Shown here: piece after piece, positions 35,104 to 48,280 of the stretch
How the letters are laid out: each line of letters begins with the position of its first letter
Numbering within the stretch: the first letter of the stretch is position 1
NCBI GenBank assembly: GCA_021234155.1
Contig: JAJEKV010000001.1
Span: 25,965,189-26,029,188, forward strand
From: Isoetes taiwanensis
Lineage: Eukaryota; Streptophyta; Lycopodiopsida; Isoetales; Isoetaceae
Length of the DNA: 64,000 bases
Direction of reading: 5' to 3'
Translations under genes and position numbers: made by a program
Notes under the pieces: generated by a model
What the model was told of the DNA's origin: nothing
Databases searched by the model: none
Seen by the model: only the letters and a program-made list of their open reading frames with translations

Positions 35104-35550
35104 ATGGCGAATTTGGCCCTCAGTCCCAAAGCAGGGGCGCCCCTTTCCCGTCTGCTCTGTTCCAGAATGCATTACTATCGCCCACAAGGCAGCCAAATCT
35201 GAGCTTGCCTTTCAAATCCATGGAGAAAGGCTCCGCCACAAAGAAAGGGGGCAGAAGGGCAGTTGGGCAGGCAAGGGCCGCCGCTGCAGCACACACCAAA
35301 TCAAGCCCAAAAACGTAGATTCAAAAGATATCAAAGCAGCTTACAGGCAATTAGCCAGATTGACGCATCCCGATGTAGCTCCGGCAGATCAGAAGGAAGA
35401 ATCGACCAAGGCTTTTCTTCAGCTTCATGCCGCTCACGATTCTGCCACGATTGCTGCTGTTGCCGCTGATTTCGCCATCTGCCGCTGGATTCAACAATGT
35501 TGTCTTCAGTCCTGTAAACATAGTACTGAATTCAAGCATTTGCAGAAGTA
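35104..35550 (+). pseudogene. J-domain (DnaJ-like) pseudogene, probably plastid-type
   Basis: An ATG at 35104 opens MANLALSPKAGAPLSRLLCS, Ser/Ala/Arg-rich like a chloroplast transit peptide. Further on, in other frames, come a basic stretch (KKGGRRAVGQARAAAAA) and DSKDIKAAYRQLARLTHPDV, which is helix II plus the HPD motif of a J-domain. KAFLQLHAAHDSAT then corresponds to helix III. J-proteins stimulate Hsp70 ATPase. Helix I (YxxLGV) is absent before DSKDIK, at least two shifts occur between the ATG and the J-domain, and the part after helix III looks unrelated. I read it as a truncated copy of a small chloroplast J-protein gene. Confidence 0.6.
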
Positions 35551-35811
35551 GAAAGAAATTTATACACATGATACATGCCTCCGAAGCGAGGAAGCGAAAA
35601 GGCAAGACATTACTAGTGAGCGGACAAACCATGATGAGGTACCTAAGTAGAAAAGATGAGGCTGGCTATGTCGGCTGATTCGCTTGCAGACAGAAGCCTT
35701 TGCTGATTACCTTTAGGCAGCAATGAATGGCAGTCAGTAAATGGCAAAAAAAGCTCCAGCGGCCATTTGTATCTCGATTCGGACACTTCAAGTTTAAACG
35801 AAAGAGAAAGA

Positions 35812-36236
35812 CTATGAGCACCGCCATAGCTCGCCACTCCCGTTGATACTGGCTGCTGGGGCTTCCAAAGGGCCATTTTCAACACCAGCAGCTGCAGCGT
35901 CAATTTTGGGCATCTCCTGCTGCAAATCGCCCATGCTTCCAAGAATTTGGACAACCCTAAGCGAGAAAGAAGTGGGTGCTAAACTACGGTGGTTCAAAAG
36001 ATTTCTGGAAGTTTGATTGGGAAGGCAGAAATGCAAGAACTTAGACTTACACTAGACGCAGCTGCTCTCTGAGAAAAATGCCGACCGATTCCAGGCCAAA
36101 GTTGTGCACAAGCTTCACGCCGGACCTGTGCAAAGAAGCTCTTCACAGTTTTGCTCTTGTTGTCGCCATAGCTGTAGCGCTCTCGGATCCGGCTTCTCTG
36201 CCAGGCGTCGAGATCTTTGAGGAAGAAAAAATACGT
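35812..36236 (-). CDS. 3' end of an unrecognised host gene, two exons
   Basis: On the minus strand an acceptor (CCTCAAAG, about 36209) opens DLDAWQRSRIRERYSYGDNK and SKTVKSFFAQV. One frameshift at a CAGG word leads to VKLVHNFGLESVGIFLREQL. A donor (GTAAGT, about 36048) and an acceptor (CGCTTAG, about 35957) then join in frame to VVQILGSMGDLQQEMPKIDA, and the frame ends at 35812 after NGSGELWRCS. The consistent splice join argues for a real gene. It is convergent with the J-domain pseudogene. I do not recognise the family. Upstream exons were not found in 36240-36980, so it may be a fragment. Confidence 0.35.
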
Positions 36237-36239
36237 GGC

Positions 36240-36986
36240 AACTAAACATCAAATTAGATTGCGGCGCAGAAAAAATAACCACGACAAAAACAGAAAATAG
36301 AAATTGGAAACTGACTTATATATGTTCAGATAACAAGAATTAGAGCAACATAGGTTAGTAATGATATGTTATTGTGGCATCATGACCACATGTAAATTTT
36401 CCTATGATTTTTTTCCAACTTTTGTGTTATTGTGTCGTCATGACCACGTGTAAATTTTCCTTCCTGTAATGATCATATAAGTTGTCTATTAAATGAACTA
36501 GAGTATTTCAACTAATTCATTCCATGTTAATACAGGATTCTGCGAATCTTTGAATGCATGCATCAATGTTTTTGACATTTAGTATACAACCGATTGGATT
36601 GGATCAAGGACTAGTCTAGAACTAGCCTAAAACCTCCTCTACTTTATCAAGAGTAAATCTGCACATTTACTTGAACAATGGACCATTCATTGCTCCACTT
36701 GGTGCTTGATGTCTGTTTCTTTGCAAAAGAAATAAATAGCATGCATTCTCCAACTAGTTCAAACAACTTTATCAATTGGCTATCCATAGACCCGTGATAT
36801 CTAGGAATCTCATTGCAACTCATGGGCCTTTTGTAGTAGAGTTAATGGTAAAGGTAAAATAGGCCATATACCTGACATAGAAAATGCCACATGAGAATCA
36901 ACAATTCCCATGTTTAAAATGGGCCTAGTGCTTTTAGGTTTCATTGATATCCAAAAAAACAACAAATTCAAGGTTGCCTACTCGAT
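36240..36986. other. Intergenic, no gene seen
   Basis: AT-rich DNA with a near-repeat TCATGACCACRTGTAAATTTTCC at about 36382 and 36437. Nothing else stands out. Confidence 0.4.
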
Positions 36987-37156
36987 TACCACTACAAGAG
37001 GATAGGGGTATAGTGTCAACCCTTGTGACAAGCCATAGATCTAGTGACAATTTTGTGTCAAATGCTACTATCTTGACACAAAGTGCTTGTGTTGTGTCAA
37101 AATTGTGTCTAGTGCATTGCGTCAAATATTTCGTCAAAGCAATGACCTCCCCTTTG

Positions 37157-37350
37157 TCAACTTTTTATCGTAATTTAAGTAGGGTTTTACACCAACTTCT
37201 CAACAATATTATAGCTAAGTTGTCTTAAGACTTATAACAAAATGTTATCCAAAATTTCATCTTATATTTCAACGAAAATTTAAGGAGCATATGTCAACTT
37301 TATATTGCAATTTACGTGGGTTGTTGCCATAGTTTTTAAGCAATATTACA
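37157..37350. repeat. Subterminal tandem pair in the CACTA element
   Basis: A ~60-bp block (GTCAACTTTTTATCGTAATTTA.. to ..ATATTATAGCTAAG) at about 37157-37216 recurs diverged at about 37291-37350, 134 bp apart. Subterminal repeats of this type are usual transposase-binding regions in CACTA elements. Confidence 0.5.
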
Positions 37351-37395
37351 ACTAAGTCATTACAACATTTGAACAATACTTTCACATAGCATTCT

Positions 37396-38614
37396 TGTGA
37401 AATCTTAGGGTTCTTGTTTTTTCTTGTGAAGAAATATCCCACAGGCCGGAATGGAAAAAGAAGCCAAGGTATAAATATAGATCCATTGACCAGTCTTCTG
37501 ATTACGTGGTCTCCTCCCGCGCCAAGCTCGGCTCGTGTTTCGACTTGGCATGCCAGGGGGGACGCCACTTGGCAGAGAATGAGAGGGTAGATAAATGGGG
37601 GGGGTAGATGTAGGTAGGTTTTATCATTTTTTCAAAAAAAAGGCACGCGCCCCAAGAAGGCCATTTAGAAGGTCGATATAACCTCTTTTTTCAAAAATGT
37701 TTGTGCCAGGTGGCATGTTTTCATGTGGGCTACCAGATAGTATCATCAAATTTTCAAATGGAATACTTTGATTTTTTGGAAAAAAAGAAATGACTAAGCA
37801 TGGGGCTTGGTGAGGTGGCAAAAATGGTGAGGATGTGGCACTTAAGGGTTGGTAACCATCTTTTCCCTAGTCAAAAATGATGATTTTGGTGAAGTGGCAT
37901 GAAGTATGGATGATATGGGTGACACGTGTGATATGAATGGTGAAGTGGAATTATGAATGATGAAGTGGATGTTTGTATCTTTTGCAATTCCTTTTGACAT
38001 GAAATGCTACTAGGGAGCTCATTTCTTGCATAGTTGGACATGTCTTGCTTTTGTCCTTCTTTTGTAAGACCTAGTAAGTATAACTCTAGGTACTTTTGAA
38101 ATGAATTCATGAGGCTCCCTAATGCTTGACTTTGGTGAGTGGGTGGATGGAGCATGGAGTGTGTGTTTCATTTGACTAGGGAAAAAAAATGTTACCAACA
38201 CCATAGTATGTAATGAGAGGAGATGGAAATGTGGAAAAAAAGAAGGCTAGACATGGAATGGAGAGAACGACTCAAGATATAGAATGAAAAAGAATGGCTA
38301 GGCAATTCTTTAAGAACTTTAGAATATCAACTTCAATGCTCAAATCAGAATGTCATACCAAGTTGTGATCTTGCAAATCTTCAATAGGGCTTCAAATTTA
38401 GTAACTTGCCTTGTGACCTTCCATTTAGCCAAAATACTCCTTTGATGTTTTCTCAAGTGAATGTCCTTCTTTGGTTCTTCAAGTCCTTGTGTCTTTTGTA
38501 GCTTTTGAAAGATCTTCAAAGTTGCAACTTCAAATACTCCTTATGTGCTTATTGAACCATGTATTTGGAAATGCTAATGGTTCTTCCATGCTTTTGCCAT
38601 GAGTGGCGACATCA
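37396..38614 (-). repeat. 3' LTR segment of element B
   Basis: Matches element A's LTR from TGATGTCGCCACTCATGG (at 38614, reading minus) to ..AAGAACCCTAAGATTT. Confidence 0.85.
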
Positions 38615-39439
38615 TGCTAAAAAAAAAAGAGGCAGGCTGGTTCTCCGGCTTCTCAAGACATTAATTCCTTCTTGCGAAGATGCGAGAATATTGCCATGAT
38701 GGATGGAATGAATGGCAATTATGGGAGAAGATGTTTGGAAAGCAAGTTTATATGAAAGCAAGCCTTGAGTGTGTCGATGATAATGAATGAGCAAGAGGGT
38801 GAACACAGAATGACAAGACAAGAATCAGTTCAACATCTAGGCGCCATGTGGTGATATGGTGGCGGCTTTTTCGATATGAATGTATACTCAGGGCAGAGTA
38901 GAAAAATGATGAAGTATGAATGGTGGACTACTCTTGAGCGCGAATGGAAGGTTTATGAATGAAGAGCGTAGGGTGTACACATTATACAAAAATAAATTAA
39001 GGTTAGCATAAAATCTGTCACGGTGGTGGAAGTGAAGACAAAGATGCTCATCAAGGTGAATGGATGAGAAGTGAATAAAGGTGTAAGGTGAAATCAAGAG
39101 GGTGGTCCCGCATGGCAAAGTATAATATTAGGAGGGAACAACCCGAGAGCCTCATGTACTTGTAGCCTTGAAATAAACTTTTTCTGCAACTTCACATTAG
39201 AACCAAGGACGTTAATTTATCAATTGCTATAAATGAACTAACTTAAAATAAATCAGCACTAAAGGAACAATTTATCTGACACACTGCCTATTCTATTTAT
39301 CAATTGCTATAAATGAACTAACTTAAGATAAATCAGTGCTTTAAGAGTAATGCCTTTGCAAAAAAAACTTTTATCTAACACACTGCCTACTCTAACATCT
39401 ATACAACAAAGTTTATTCAAATAGACTAAGGGCAACATG

Positions 39440-42400
39440 TTGCTTTAATACCTCTTAAGATGTAGAATGTTGATAGGATTTGGTAAGATTCTTTCTTCTG
39501 GTATAGACTTCAACCAATATGAATCTTGGCCTGCTGGTCCTGTAACTTCAAAAGGTCCTTCCCACAGCTCTTCAAATTTGCTAGCACAGTCTTCCTTTGC
39601 CTTATTCCATTTTAGGACTAGCTCTCCATCTTTCAAGGTACCTTGCAATTTGTGTGCTGCTTTGAAGGCTGCTAGATCTTTAGCCTTTTTTAATAGTATA
39701 GCATTTTCAGCTTCATATCTATGCTCTTCTAATTGCATAAGCCGTACACACCTTTCTTCAAGTGCTTCCCCTATTTCCAAATTTAATTTCAAAGCCATTC
39801 TCAAGGATGGAAGCTCAAGCTCTACTGGAATGATAGACTCTATCCCATAAACTAGACTAAAAGGTGTATGTTTGGTCGAAGTTTTGGTTGTAGTTCTCAG
39901 AAGCCCACGAGCATCATGCAACCTCAAATGCCAATCCTTTTTTGAGACACTAATAGTCTTTTTGAGGATAGTTTTGAGCACTTTGTTAGTGGATTCTGCC
40001 TGACCATTACCTTGGGGATAGTAGGATGAACTCTTAGAATGTCTTACTTTGAGAGTTGCTAGCAATGTAGCTATAACATCATTCAGAAACTGGCTGCCTC
40101 TATCAGATATAAGTTTAAAGGGAACACCAAATCGCACGCTGAGATATTTTCATGGATGAACCTAGCGATGGTATAAGCATTTGCTTGTCTCGGGGAGTAG
40201 CTTCACCCATTTTGTAAAATAATCAGTAGCTACAAGAATATCTTGGTCTTTGTCAGAAAGAAGGTGGATCTACGTGTCCTATGAAATCAAGTCCCCGGAC
40301 TTGGAAGGGTCTGGAGAAGTTATGGCGATTAAAGCACCTGGTTGAAGAATTCTTCTACCAAAAATTTGGCATTTATGGCAGCATTTGATTGTTTCATAGC
40401 GGTCCTTGAAGAGAGTTGGCCAATAATAACCAGCCCTCAAGATTTTTTTTCTTTGTAGTATCTGCAGCAAAATGTCCACCACATACTCCTTCATGACATG
40501 CTTCTAATACTAACTTAGCTTCTTCTTCATCAACACACCTCAAAATGATACCCTCTTTGTCATACCTGCATAACACATTATCTATTAGCTTGAACTTATT
40601 GCATTTTTCCTTGAACCTTCTTTTTTGGTTGGAGTTGAGTTCTTCTGGCATCTCATTTGATTCCAAATATCTTCTTATATTCGCTTGCCAATCTGCCTCC
40701 TGCACAAGGTTTACATTAGCACCTGCATCATCTTGAACCTCATGAGTCAACCCTTCTTCATCTTCCTGCTCAAACAAAATATTAGTCAAATATGTACTGG
40801 GATCATTTACCAAATTAATCACTTTAACAGCAATATCATATTCTTGAATCTTACAAGCCCATCTGCATATCTTGGCCTTAGGCTGTTTTTTTGAGAACAA
40901 CAAAGACAAAGGATTTTGCTTCATATACACCTGAGTATGACTGTTTTGGATAAGATGTCCTTGTCTATCAATCAAAAACATAAGACCTGCTGCACTTTTC
41001 TCGAGCCTTGGGTACCTCATTTCAGTATTAGACCAAATCTTGCTAGAAAAAGTTACCACCCCTTCGTCTTGCAATAAAACCAACCCTCTGACTCTTTTTG
41101 TTATAATGATATAAGCTTCAAAAAGGTTTAGTTGCATCGGGAGGTTTTAAAAGTGCGTGGAGATGGCTTGTATAATCTTTGTCGAAGGCAAGTTGGCAAG
41201 TCTGAGTCCACTCTACCATGATTAACTTACTCTCATGCTTGGTGTATTTGCCTACCTTGGTGAGATCAGATATAGGAGCTACAGTATTAGAGAAGTGAGG
41301 AACATACATTCTTAAAAAACTTACCATACCTAGGAAACTTTTTACTTCCTTAACAGTTTTTGGTGATGCAAGCTTTTTTAATGCTTCCACTTTGCTCTCA
41401 GCCACTTGAATCCCTTTAGAGGAGATCTCATGCCCTAACAATCCTCCCTTAGAGCATAGAAATACACATTTTTTAGGGTTTAAACTCACTCCTCCCTTCC
41501 CCGCACATGCCACATATCTTAGTTAGATAATTGAAATGATCTCTCAAGGCTGATCCCAAACAGAGATCATCAAGAAAAAACTCTAAAAGCAAAGCAGGGA
41601 GGCATATCCTTGAATATAGTATCCATTGTTCTTTGAAAAGTTGCTGGAGCATTCATCAAACCAAAAGGCATTCTCTTCATAGCAAAAGTTCCCCATGGAG
41701 TGATGAAAGCTGTTTTTGGTTGATCTTCTAGCTTAACAGAAATTTGGTTGAATCCTGAGAAGCCATCCAAAAAAGAGTATGTCTCTTTCCCTGCAACAGC
41801 ATGTAAAACCTCTTCCAAAAAAGGCAGAGGGTAGCAGTTTTTAATGGCCTTGTTCAAATCTCTCAGAATCAATACAAATCCTGATAGTTTTGTTCTTTTT
41901 TTCAACAGGCACAATGCATGATAACCATTCTGGATTTGATATTTCAGTGATCACACCTGCATCTTTCATTTTTAGTAACTCCTCTCTAATCAAGTCTAGC
42001 AAGGCCACATTAATCCTTCTTAGTTTTTGCATCACAGGGCTGACGCCTTCCTTAATTTTTATTTCAAATTCACAAATGTTTTTATCAACACCAATCAGTT
42101 CATTATAATCCCATGCAAAAACATCTTTCCATTCTTTGAAGAAATCTATTACCATGCATTCACTCTTTTCCTCAAACATATCACCAACATAAAGAGTTCT
42201 TTCTTGTCCATTTTTTTCTATCTTAATTTCTCTAACCTGTTTTTCACTACTAGCATTGATTACCAATATAGGATGTAGCTGTTTGAGTTCTTCTTCCTCC
42301 AATTCTTCCTCCTTGATAGCACCTTCTGCCAAATGTTCGAGCAAAACACTCTTACACAAGGTATCAGCCTCTTCATTGAACTTCCTTGTGACATGAAGTA

Positions 42401-44813
42401 GCTCCCAGGATGCAAATGTTGATAGTTCCCCTAGTGCTTGATCCCTAAGCATAATCATCTCTTCATTTTTCGTTTGATATTCCCCCAAAATTTGCCTGCA
42501 TACAAGCTGAGAGTCTCCAAATACAATGATGTCAGTAACACCTAAGTGCTTAGCCTCTTGTAGCCCAAATATCAAAGCTTTATATTCAGCCATGTTAGAA
42601 GTAGCGTTTTGATGAATTCTCGCCAACTTTTGCCATTAGTTTGCTTGACCTGTCCTTAAGAATGGCGTGAGAAGAAGCTATACTCAATTTCTTAGAGACA
42701 CCACCATCAAACCATAAATAAGCAAAGTTTATTCCCTGGTGTACATTGCATACCTTAATTGGACTTGTGTCCACCCCCATATTGGTCATGGTAACTTCAT
42801 ATACCCCAAGTTGATTGGATATCAACACATCTTCTTCAATGAAGTTAAAAGAATCAAACTCCCCAAGCTTGTTGTAGATAACAACCTGTTTTCTTCCATC
42901 GGTTATGGTACATTCCCCTTTTGACCAAACAGTCCGCATCTAATGTTGACGACCATCTCCTTCCTAGAAGTAAATCATAAATGTCTGCGCTTTCTCATCC
43001 ATTCCTTCAAATGCAACCACAACAAAATTAGCGCCACAACAATTCCTTCAATATCTATTGGTACTTTTACTTACAATCCCTATGGGATTAATTCTTGAAT
43101 TAGAGAAAGATTTCAGTACCATAGGAGCTTTCTTGTCTACCTCTAAGCCACATTGTTTCATCACATGATGTGGCATAACATTTAGAGGTGATCCCCCATC
43201 CAACAATACCTTAGACAAAGCTTTCTTCCCAATGTTGGCTGCACATGTGAAGGCACCAGGATCATGTTCATCTTGTACTAGCATTTGCTCCTCAATGTGA
43301 TTTGTAAACGCATTTGTTCCTCTTGTGTGAGACAAACCTGTTCATCTTGAGTCAAGTTAAGCATCTTCTTTCTATAAGTGGGTGCAATCCTTAATAATGT
43401 GAGCAAATCTACACTAACTTTAGAATTTTTCATAAGTACTTCAAAGTCATCACCATCTTTATCTTTTTTTTTAGGAATTTCCGACAAGGCACGTGGAGGT
43501 ACAAGTCAAGCACCATCTTGTGCAGGTTGCTTGTTTTCACTCATTTTACCTTTAACAGTGCTAGCTTCTATTTCTTCTTGAGATAACCCCTTGTCTTTCA
43601 TTCCCCTTGTATGCACAGCCATAATTTCTTCCTGTTCTTCAAATTCCTGCATAAATCTGATAGGATAGCTAGCTTCAGACAAATATTTGATGCTTGATGG
43701 GGCGGCGGTTTTGGCTTTCTCCTGTCTTGCAAAATACTCTTTGACACTACATCTCTTCATAATGTCCTGTAGCTTTACAAAAGGCACAAACAGGACACTC
43801 TTTTCCATAATGGCCTCTCTTGTTGCATTTGAGGCATATCCCTGTACCAACAAACATCAGAAGAATGTGTTTCTCTCATACAATGTGCACAAGGGGGATA
43901 GCTCTTTCTTTCAGGTCTAGATGCTTTCAATTCTTGAAGTTGCTTGGTGACCTCAAGTAAAGCCTCAGCAACTTTGTCAATCTCTGCCTTGGTAGTAGCA
44001 AAGCGATCTTGTCGATTCTTCACCGCCTTGGGTTTCTTCTTATTTTTTGTACAAAGATATCTTTGGTATAGCATCGGCACCCATATATTCCTGTTCAAAA
44101 TCTGGGAAGAAAGGATCATTAGTGGTATGAGTATCATCTGGTAAATAGGAAAGCACATCAGCAATCTCAATGGCCTTGTTAAAAGCTTTATGGATGGTTG
44201 CAAACCCCTCCTGTTTGTAAATCTTTAGCATCTTCCTGTGTACTCTTGATCTACCAAATCGGACCCTTATGAAAGATGCAACAAGGTGTAAGGTATGGTT
44301 AGGTACTTGATTAGTTTGGCATTTTGTTAAGTACACATGAAATCTTTCCACATATTGGTGAACAGTCTCACCATTTCTAATATGAAAGGTTTGTAATTCA
44401 AAAATGAGATCTTGAGGGTCATAAACCTTACCGAATCTAGATAAAAATCTTTTGACAATTTCAACCCATGTGTTGATACCATCACTTATCACATACTCCA
44501 ACCAAGCCCTTACTTCATCATTTTTGAAGCACTTCTTGAATTCAGCAAACTTAGTCCCTTTCTTGTGTCCGTACTCTTGATAATATTCATCAAAGATCTT
44601 AAGAAAGTTGTTAGCACTCATGCTAGAATCAAATGTAGGAACAGGAATAGGGACATTGAGTTCAAAGTATTGAGCAGGCATACTAGCATTGAGATTTACT
44701 GACTTATTCAGATGTACAGATACACCTTGAGGAGTAGCTTGTGTTTCTGTATTGTCTTGTACCTCAGCATGGTCGGATGTTTCAGCATTTCGTCTAGGAG
44801 CCATAGTTCCCAA
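39440..44813 (-). mobile_element. gag-pol region of LTR element B (fossil)
   Basis: The best-preserved pieces are a gag block near 44813-44040, an RNase H-like plus linker block near 42626-41841, and an integrase C-terminal block near 40137-39445 that ends ..PNPINILHLKRY. The domain order matches element A, including the RNase H-like segment upstream of RT. Broken; reported as a fossil. Confidence 0.85.
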
Positions 44814-44847
44814 GAACCAGGTTGGATCTCGGTAGGAGCCTCCAAGA

Positions 44848-47279
44848 TGTTGAGGGTAATCCTGGCAAAACCCTCAACTAGAATGGTTTAGGACCTCCAG
44901 GTTGCTTCAGGAAACCACTCTAAACCTAAATCTTGCAAAAACTTTTCACCACAAGCCTGTTAGTACAGCTTTCCCATTTCAAGAAAAAACCCTGTTTCCT
45001 CTTTTCAATACCAAGCACAAATAACTGGTGAATTTTACTTGGGAAAAGTATGAGTGTGATCCCAACACTTGATATTAAATGAGTGCAAAATCCTTTTTGA
45101 AGTCAGACAGTTCTAGATACTTAAAAAATCTATGCCTGACCTAGTCAAAAATTGGTCAATACTCTCGGCAGAGAGCAGAAATTCTCAAATGTTTTGTGAG
45201 ATATTATTTTTAATCTGGGACAACTGGGACTGATCTAATTGTTCTTGTAGGTAAAGTGCAACACCTTTTTTTGGGATTACTTTGAATGCTAAATGAACAG
45301 AGAGTAATTTACCACTGACAGACTGTGTTTTTGATGACAGAGATATTTATTTATATGTTTTTTGTTTTTCCTGAGACAGAATAGAAGATAATTACTGAGG
45401 TTTTGATAATAACATATGGACTGAACCTTTGCTAGAGAGTTTTGTAGCGAGAAGATAGGTTCTTTTTTGACTCTTATCAGATAGCTAGGACTTAGCTTTG
45501 ACAAATATTTATATGTTTTATATTTTCTTCGAATGCAAGATGACTTTTCTTATGAAGCCTAAGTAGGATCTTTCTAATATGTAGTAGAAAAAAAACTAGA
45601 ACAATATTTAGCAGATATGCATAACTTTCTTGAAAAGGAAGTTGAGGAAAGGAAATTTTACCAAAGTCGGATTTTCATTCACTTAACAAATCATACAGGA
45701 GTTCCACATAACTTCAAATAACTCACAATTCAGGAGTCAATAATACTTAGGGATCGGACGTAATAATTGGTCGTCAACTTTACTTGCTCAATCAAGTAAA
45801 TTGATGCAAAGCAAGGAAGGTCAATTCACAAGCAGAAGATCGTATTGACATGTATTTCGCATCCACAATCTCCCAAATGCGCAAAAGCCCTTGAAATTTC
45901 CTGGGTCGATTTGCCCCTTTTTGAAAATGCTTGGTTCTGTTCCAATTCTTGCAAGATCCAACAGATTATCCGTCATTTAGCACAGGTTTGGAGTTCTTGG
46001 GATCACTCAAGTTAAATCGGGGGTACAAACCATGATTAGGTAGTTCCCAGCTACTAAAAATCCGTTTCTTGGCCTGCAAATCTTAGGGTTCTTGTTTTTT
46101 CTTGTGAAGAAATATCCCACAGGCCGGAATGGAAAAAGAAGCCAAGGTATAAATATAGATCCATTGACCAGTCTTCTGATTACGTGGTCTCCTCCTCCCG
46201 CCAAGCTTCGGCTCGTGTTTCGACTTGGCATGCCGGGGGCGCCACTTGGCGAGAGGATGAGAGGGTAGATAAATGGGGGTAGATGTAGGTAGATTTTATC
46301 ATTTTTTCAAAAAAAAGCACGCAGCGCCCCAAGAAGGCCATTTAGAAGGTCGATATAACCTCTTTTTCAAAATGTTTGTGCCGTGGCATGTTTTCATGTG
46401 GGCTACCGATAGTATCATCAAATTTTCAAATGGAATACTTTGATTTTTGGAAAAAAAAAATGACTAAGCATGGGGCTTGGTGAGGTGGCAAAAAATGGTG
46501 AGGATGTGGCACTTAAGGGTTGGTAACCATCTTTTCCCTAGTCAAAAATGATGATTTTGGTGAAGTGGCATGAAGTATGGATGATATGGGTGACACGTGT
46601 GATATGAATGGTGAAGTGGAATTATGAATGATGAAGTGGATGTTTGTATCTTTTGCAATTCCTTTTGACATGAAATGCTACTAGGGAGCTCATTTCTTGC
46701 ATAGTTGGACATGTCTTGCTTTTGTCCTTCTTTTGTAAGACCTAGTAAGTATAACTCTAGGTACTTTTGAAATGAATTCATGAGGCTCCCTAATGCTTGA
46801 CTTTGGTGAGTGGGTGGATGGAGCATGGAGTGTGTGTTTCATTTGACTAGGGAAAAAAATGTTACCAACACCATAGTATGTAATGAGAGGAGATGGAAAT
46901 GTGGAAAAAAAGAAGGCTAGACATGGAATGGAGAGAACGACTCAAGATATAGAATGAAAAAGAATGGCTAGGCAATTCTTTAAGAACTTTAGAATATCAA
47001 CTTCAATGCTCAAATCAGAATGTCATACCAAGTTGTGATCTTGCAAATCTTCAATAGGGCTTCAAATTTAGTAACTTGCCTTGTGACCTTCCATTTAGCC
47101 AAAATACTCCTTTGATGTTTTCTCAAGTGAATGTCCTTCTTTGGTTCTTCAAGTCCTTGTGTCTTTTGTAGCTTTTTGAAAGATCTTCAAAGTTGCAACT
47201 TCAAATACTCCTTATGTGCTTATTGAACCATGTATTTGGAAATGCTAATGGTTCTTCCATGCTGCCATGAGTGGCAGCA
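44848..47279 (-). repeat. 5' LTR of element B
   Basis: Reading minus, starts TGCTGCCACTCATGGCAGC at 47279 and ends ..CCTCAACA at 44848, followed by the same primer-binding-site candidate as in element A. About 2.43 kb. Confidence 0.9.
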
Positions 47280-47284
47280 ACAAG

Positions 47285-47561
47285 AAAGATATTCTGGCTT
47301 ATAATAGCTTGTACCAAGATGACAAATTCCATATTACTGGATTTCGGGGCACAACAGGCTATGTCATTCCAGGTGAATATACATTCCATTTCAAATATAA
47401 TACACATAAGTCTTTTTAACCCTAGATTATTTGTACATATTTTGTAGAGCTTACGTGGTGCATCTTCACATATGGACAAGGTGGATGTCTATAGCTTTGT
47501 GGTGGTTCTACTAGAACTACTAACAGGAATGTGGCCCATAGACTTTGCAGTACCATCATAA
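47285..47561 (+). pseudogene. Receptor-like kinase fragment (activation loop to subdomain IX)
   Basis: The first piece reads KFHITGFRGTTGYVIP, matching the GTxGYxxPE activation-loop end of plant receptor-like kinases. A ~75-bp intron (donor GTGAAT at 47373, acceptor TTTTGTAG at 47447) follows. Then comes SSHMDKVDVYSFVVVLLELL followed by TGMWPIDFA, equal to the KxDVYSFGVVLLELxTG helix of subdomain IX. A one-base shift just after the acceptor and a TAA at 47559 end it. The intron is kept, so capture was at DNA level. The fragment lies next to the LTR element B boundary inside the CACTA element. The active-site part of the kinase is absent; it cannot be an enzyme. Confidence 0.75.
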
Positions 47562-47896
47562 GAAACTATACTAACAAGGTGGGTGGGAACATATTGCTTA
47601 TACTAATATATCAAATCTATGCGAAATTATGGACAAATGGCTAGGGGCATGTATATAATGAAGAAGAAGCAAAAAGACATGGCTAAAATAGCAATAATGT
47701 GCATCCAAGATTAAGCTACATTGAGGCCATTTCAATCATGAACTAGTATCCATTGCCCATGATGGTGGTATGGTGAAATGCATTTATTTACAATGATACT
47801 TGTATTTACATTATATCACATACAATACAGTTAGGAAAAGCAAGAAAAAAGAGGAGGGAAAAAAAGGGGTTGGGAGCAGATTTTCTTAACGGCAAA

Positions 47897-48280
47897 ATGG
47901 CGCGATCAGTCACTTTGAAGCTTGATTCGCCGTTCTCGATTGCATTGAGCTTACTGCTTGCTATTCCCATCTTTGTTCGCCATTGCCACAATGCTGAGCA
48001 GTAAGTGGTCAGAAATACAAAGAAACAAGTTCTTTATTTAGGGTTTCTGACATTTATTGCTCTTTGTTTTTCTTTCAGCATTTCTCGATAGATCTGGCAA
48101 GACCAAAGAGGGTTTAGCGGATGAGTCCCATGGAGGAAGGCTTCAAAGTTACCTTTCAAATGTGCCTGAAGATGTTTTGGCTGCTCTGATGAGCGAATTG
48201 GAGAAAAATATTGGAAGAAATTCTACAAATGATGATTCAAACAATTCATCTAAGCCATCTGGGAAGCACAGAAAGGAAAG
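47897..48280 (+). CDS. 5' exons of a small secreted or membrane protein gene, fragment
   Basis: Exon 1 (47897-48000) encodes MARSVTLKLDSPFSIALSLL and LAIPIFVRHCHNAE, a good signal peptide or membrane anchor, and stops at GTAAGT. With the acceptor GATAG at 48091 the frame continues as QSGKTKEGLADESHGGRLQS, YLSNVPEDVLAALMSELEKN and a Ser/Asn-rich tail, to a donor AAAG|GTAACC at 48280. An earlier acceptor (TTTCAG, 48078) would give an immediate stop, so the later one is preferred. The next exon was not found in 48281-49000. The family is not recognised. Its place inside the CACTA element, beside a kinase fragment and a RING fragment, suggests a captured 5' end. Confidence 0.45.

Larger units (their letters stand above)
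37396..47279 (-). mobile_element. LTR retrotransposon B, same family as A, inverted, broken
   Basis: A second copy of the element A family on the minus strand. The LTR-like segments are 44848-47279 (5') and 37396-38614 (3', incomplete). The internal order is the same: gag about 44813-43950, zinc knuckles about 43920-43700, protease about 43350-43000, RNase H-like 42626-42350, RT about 42250-41570, RNase H about 41140-40860, integrase about 40560-39440. It sits inside the CACTA element and so is younger than the CACTA insertion or its ancestor. It is a fossil with roughly ten or more breaks. No target duplication could be found because one end is incomplete. Confidence 0.9.
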
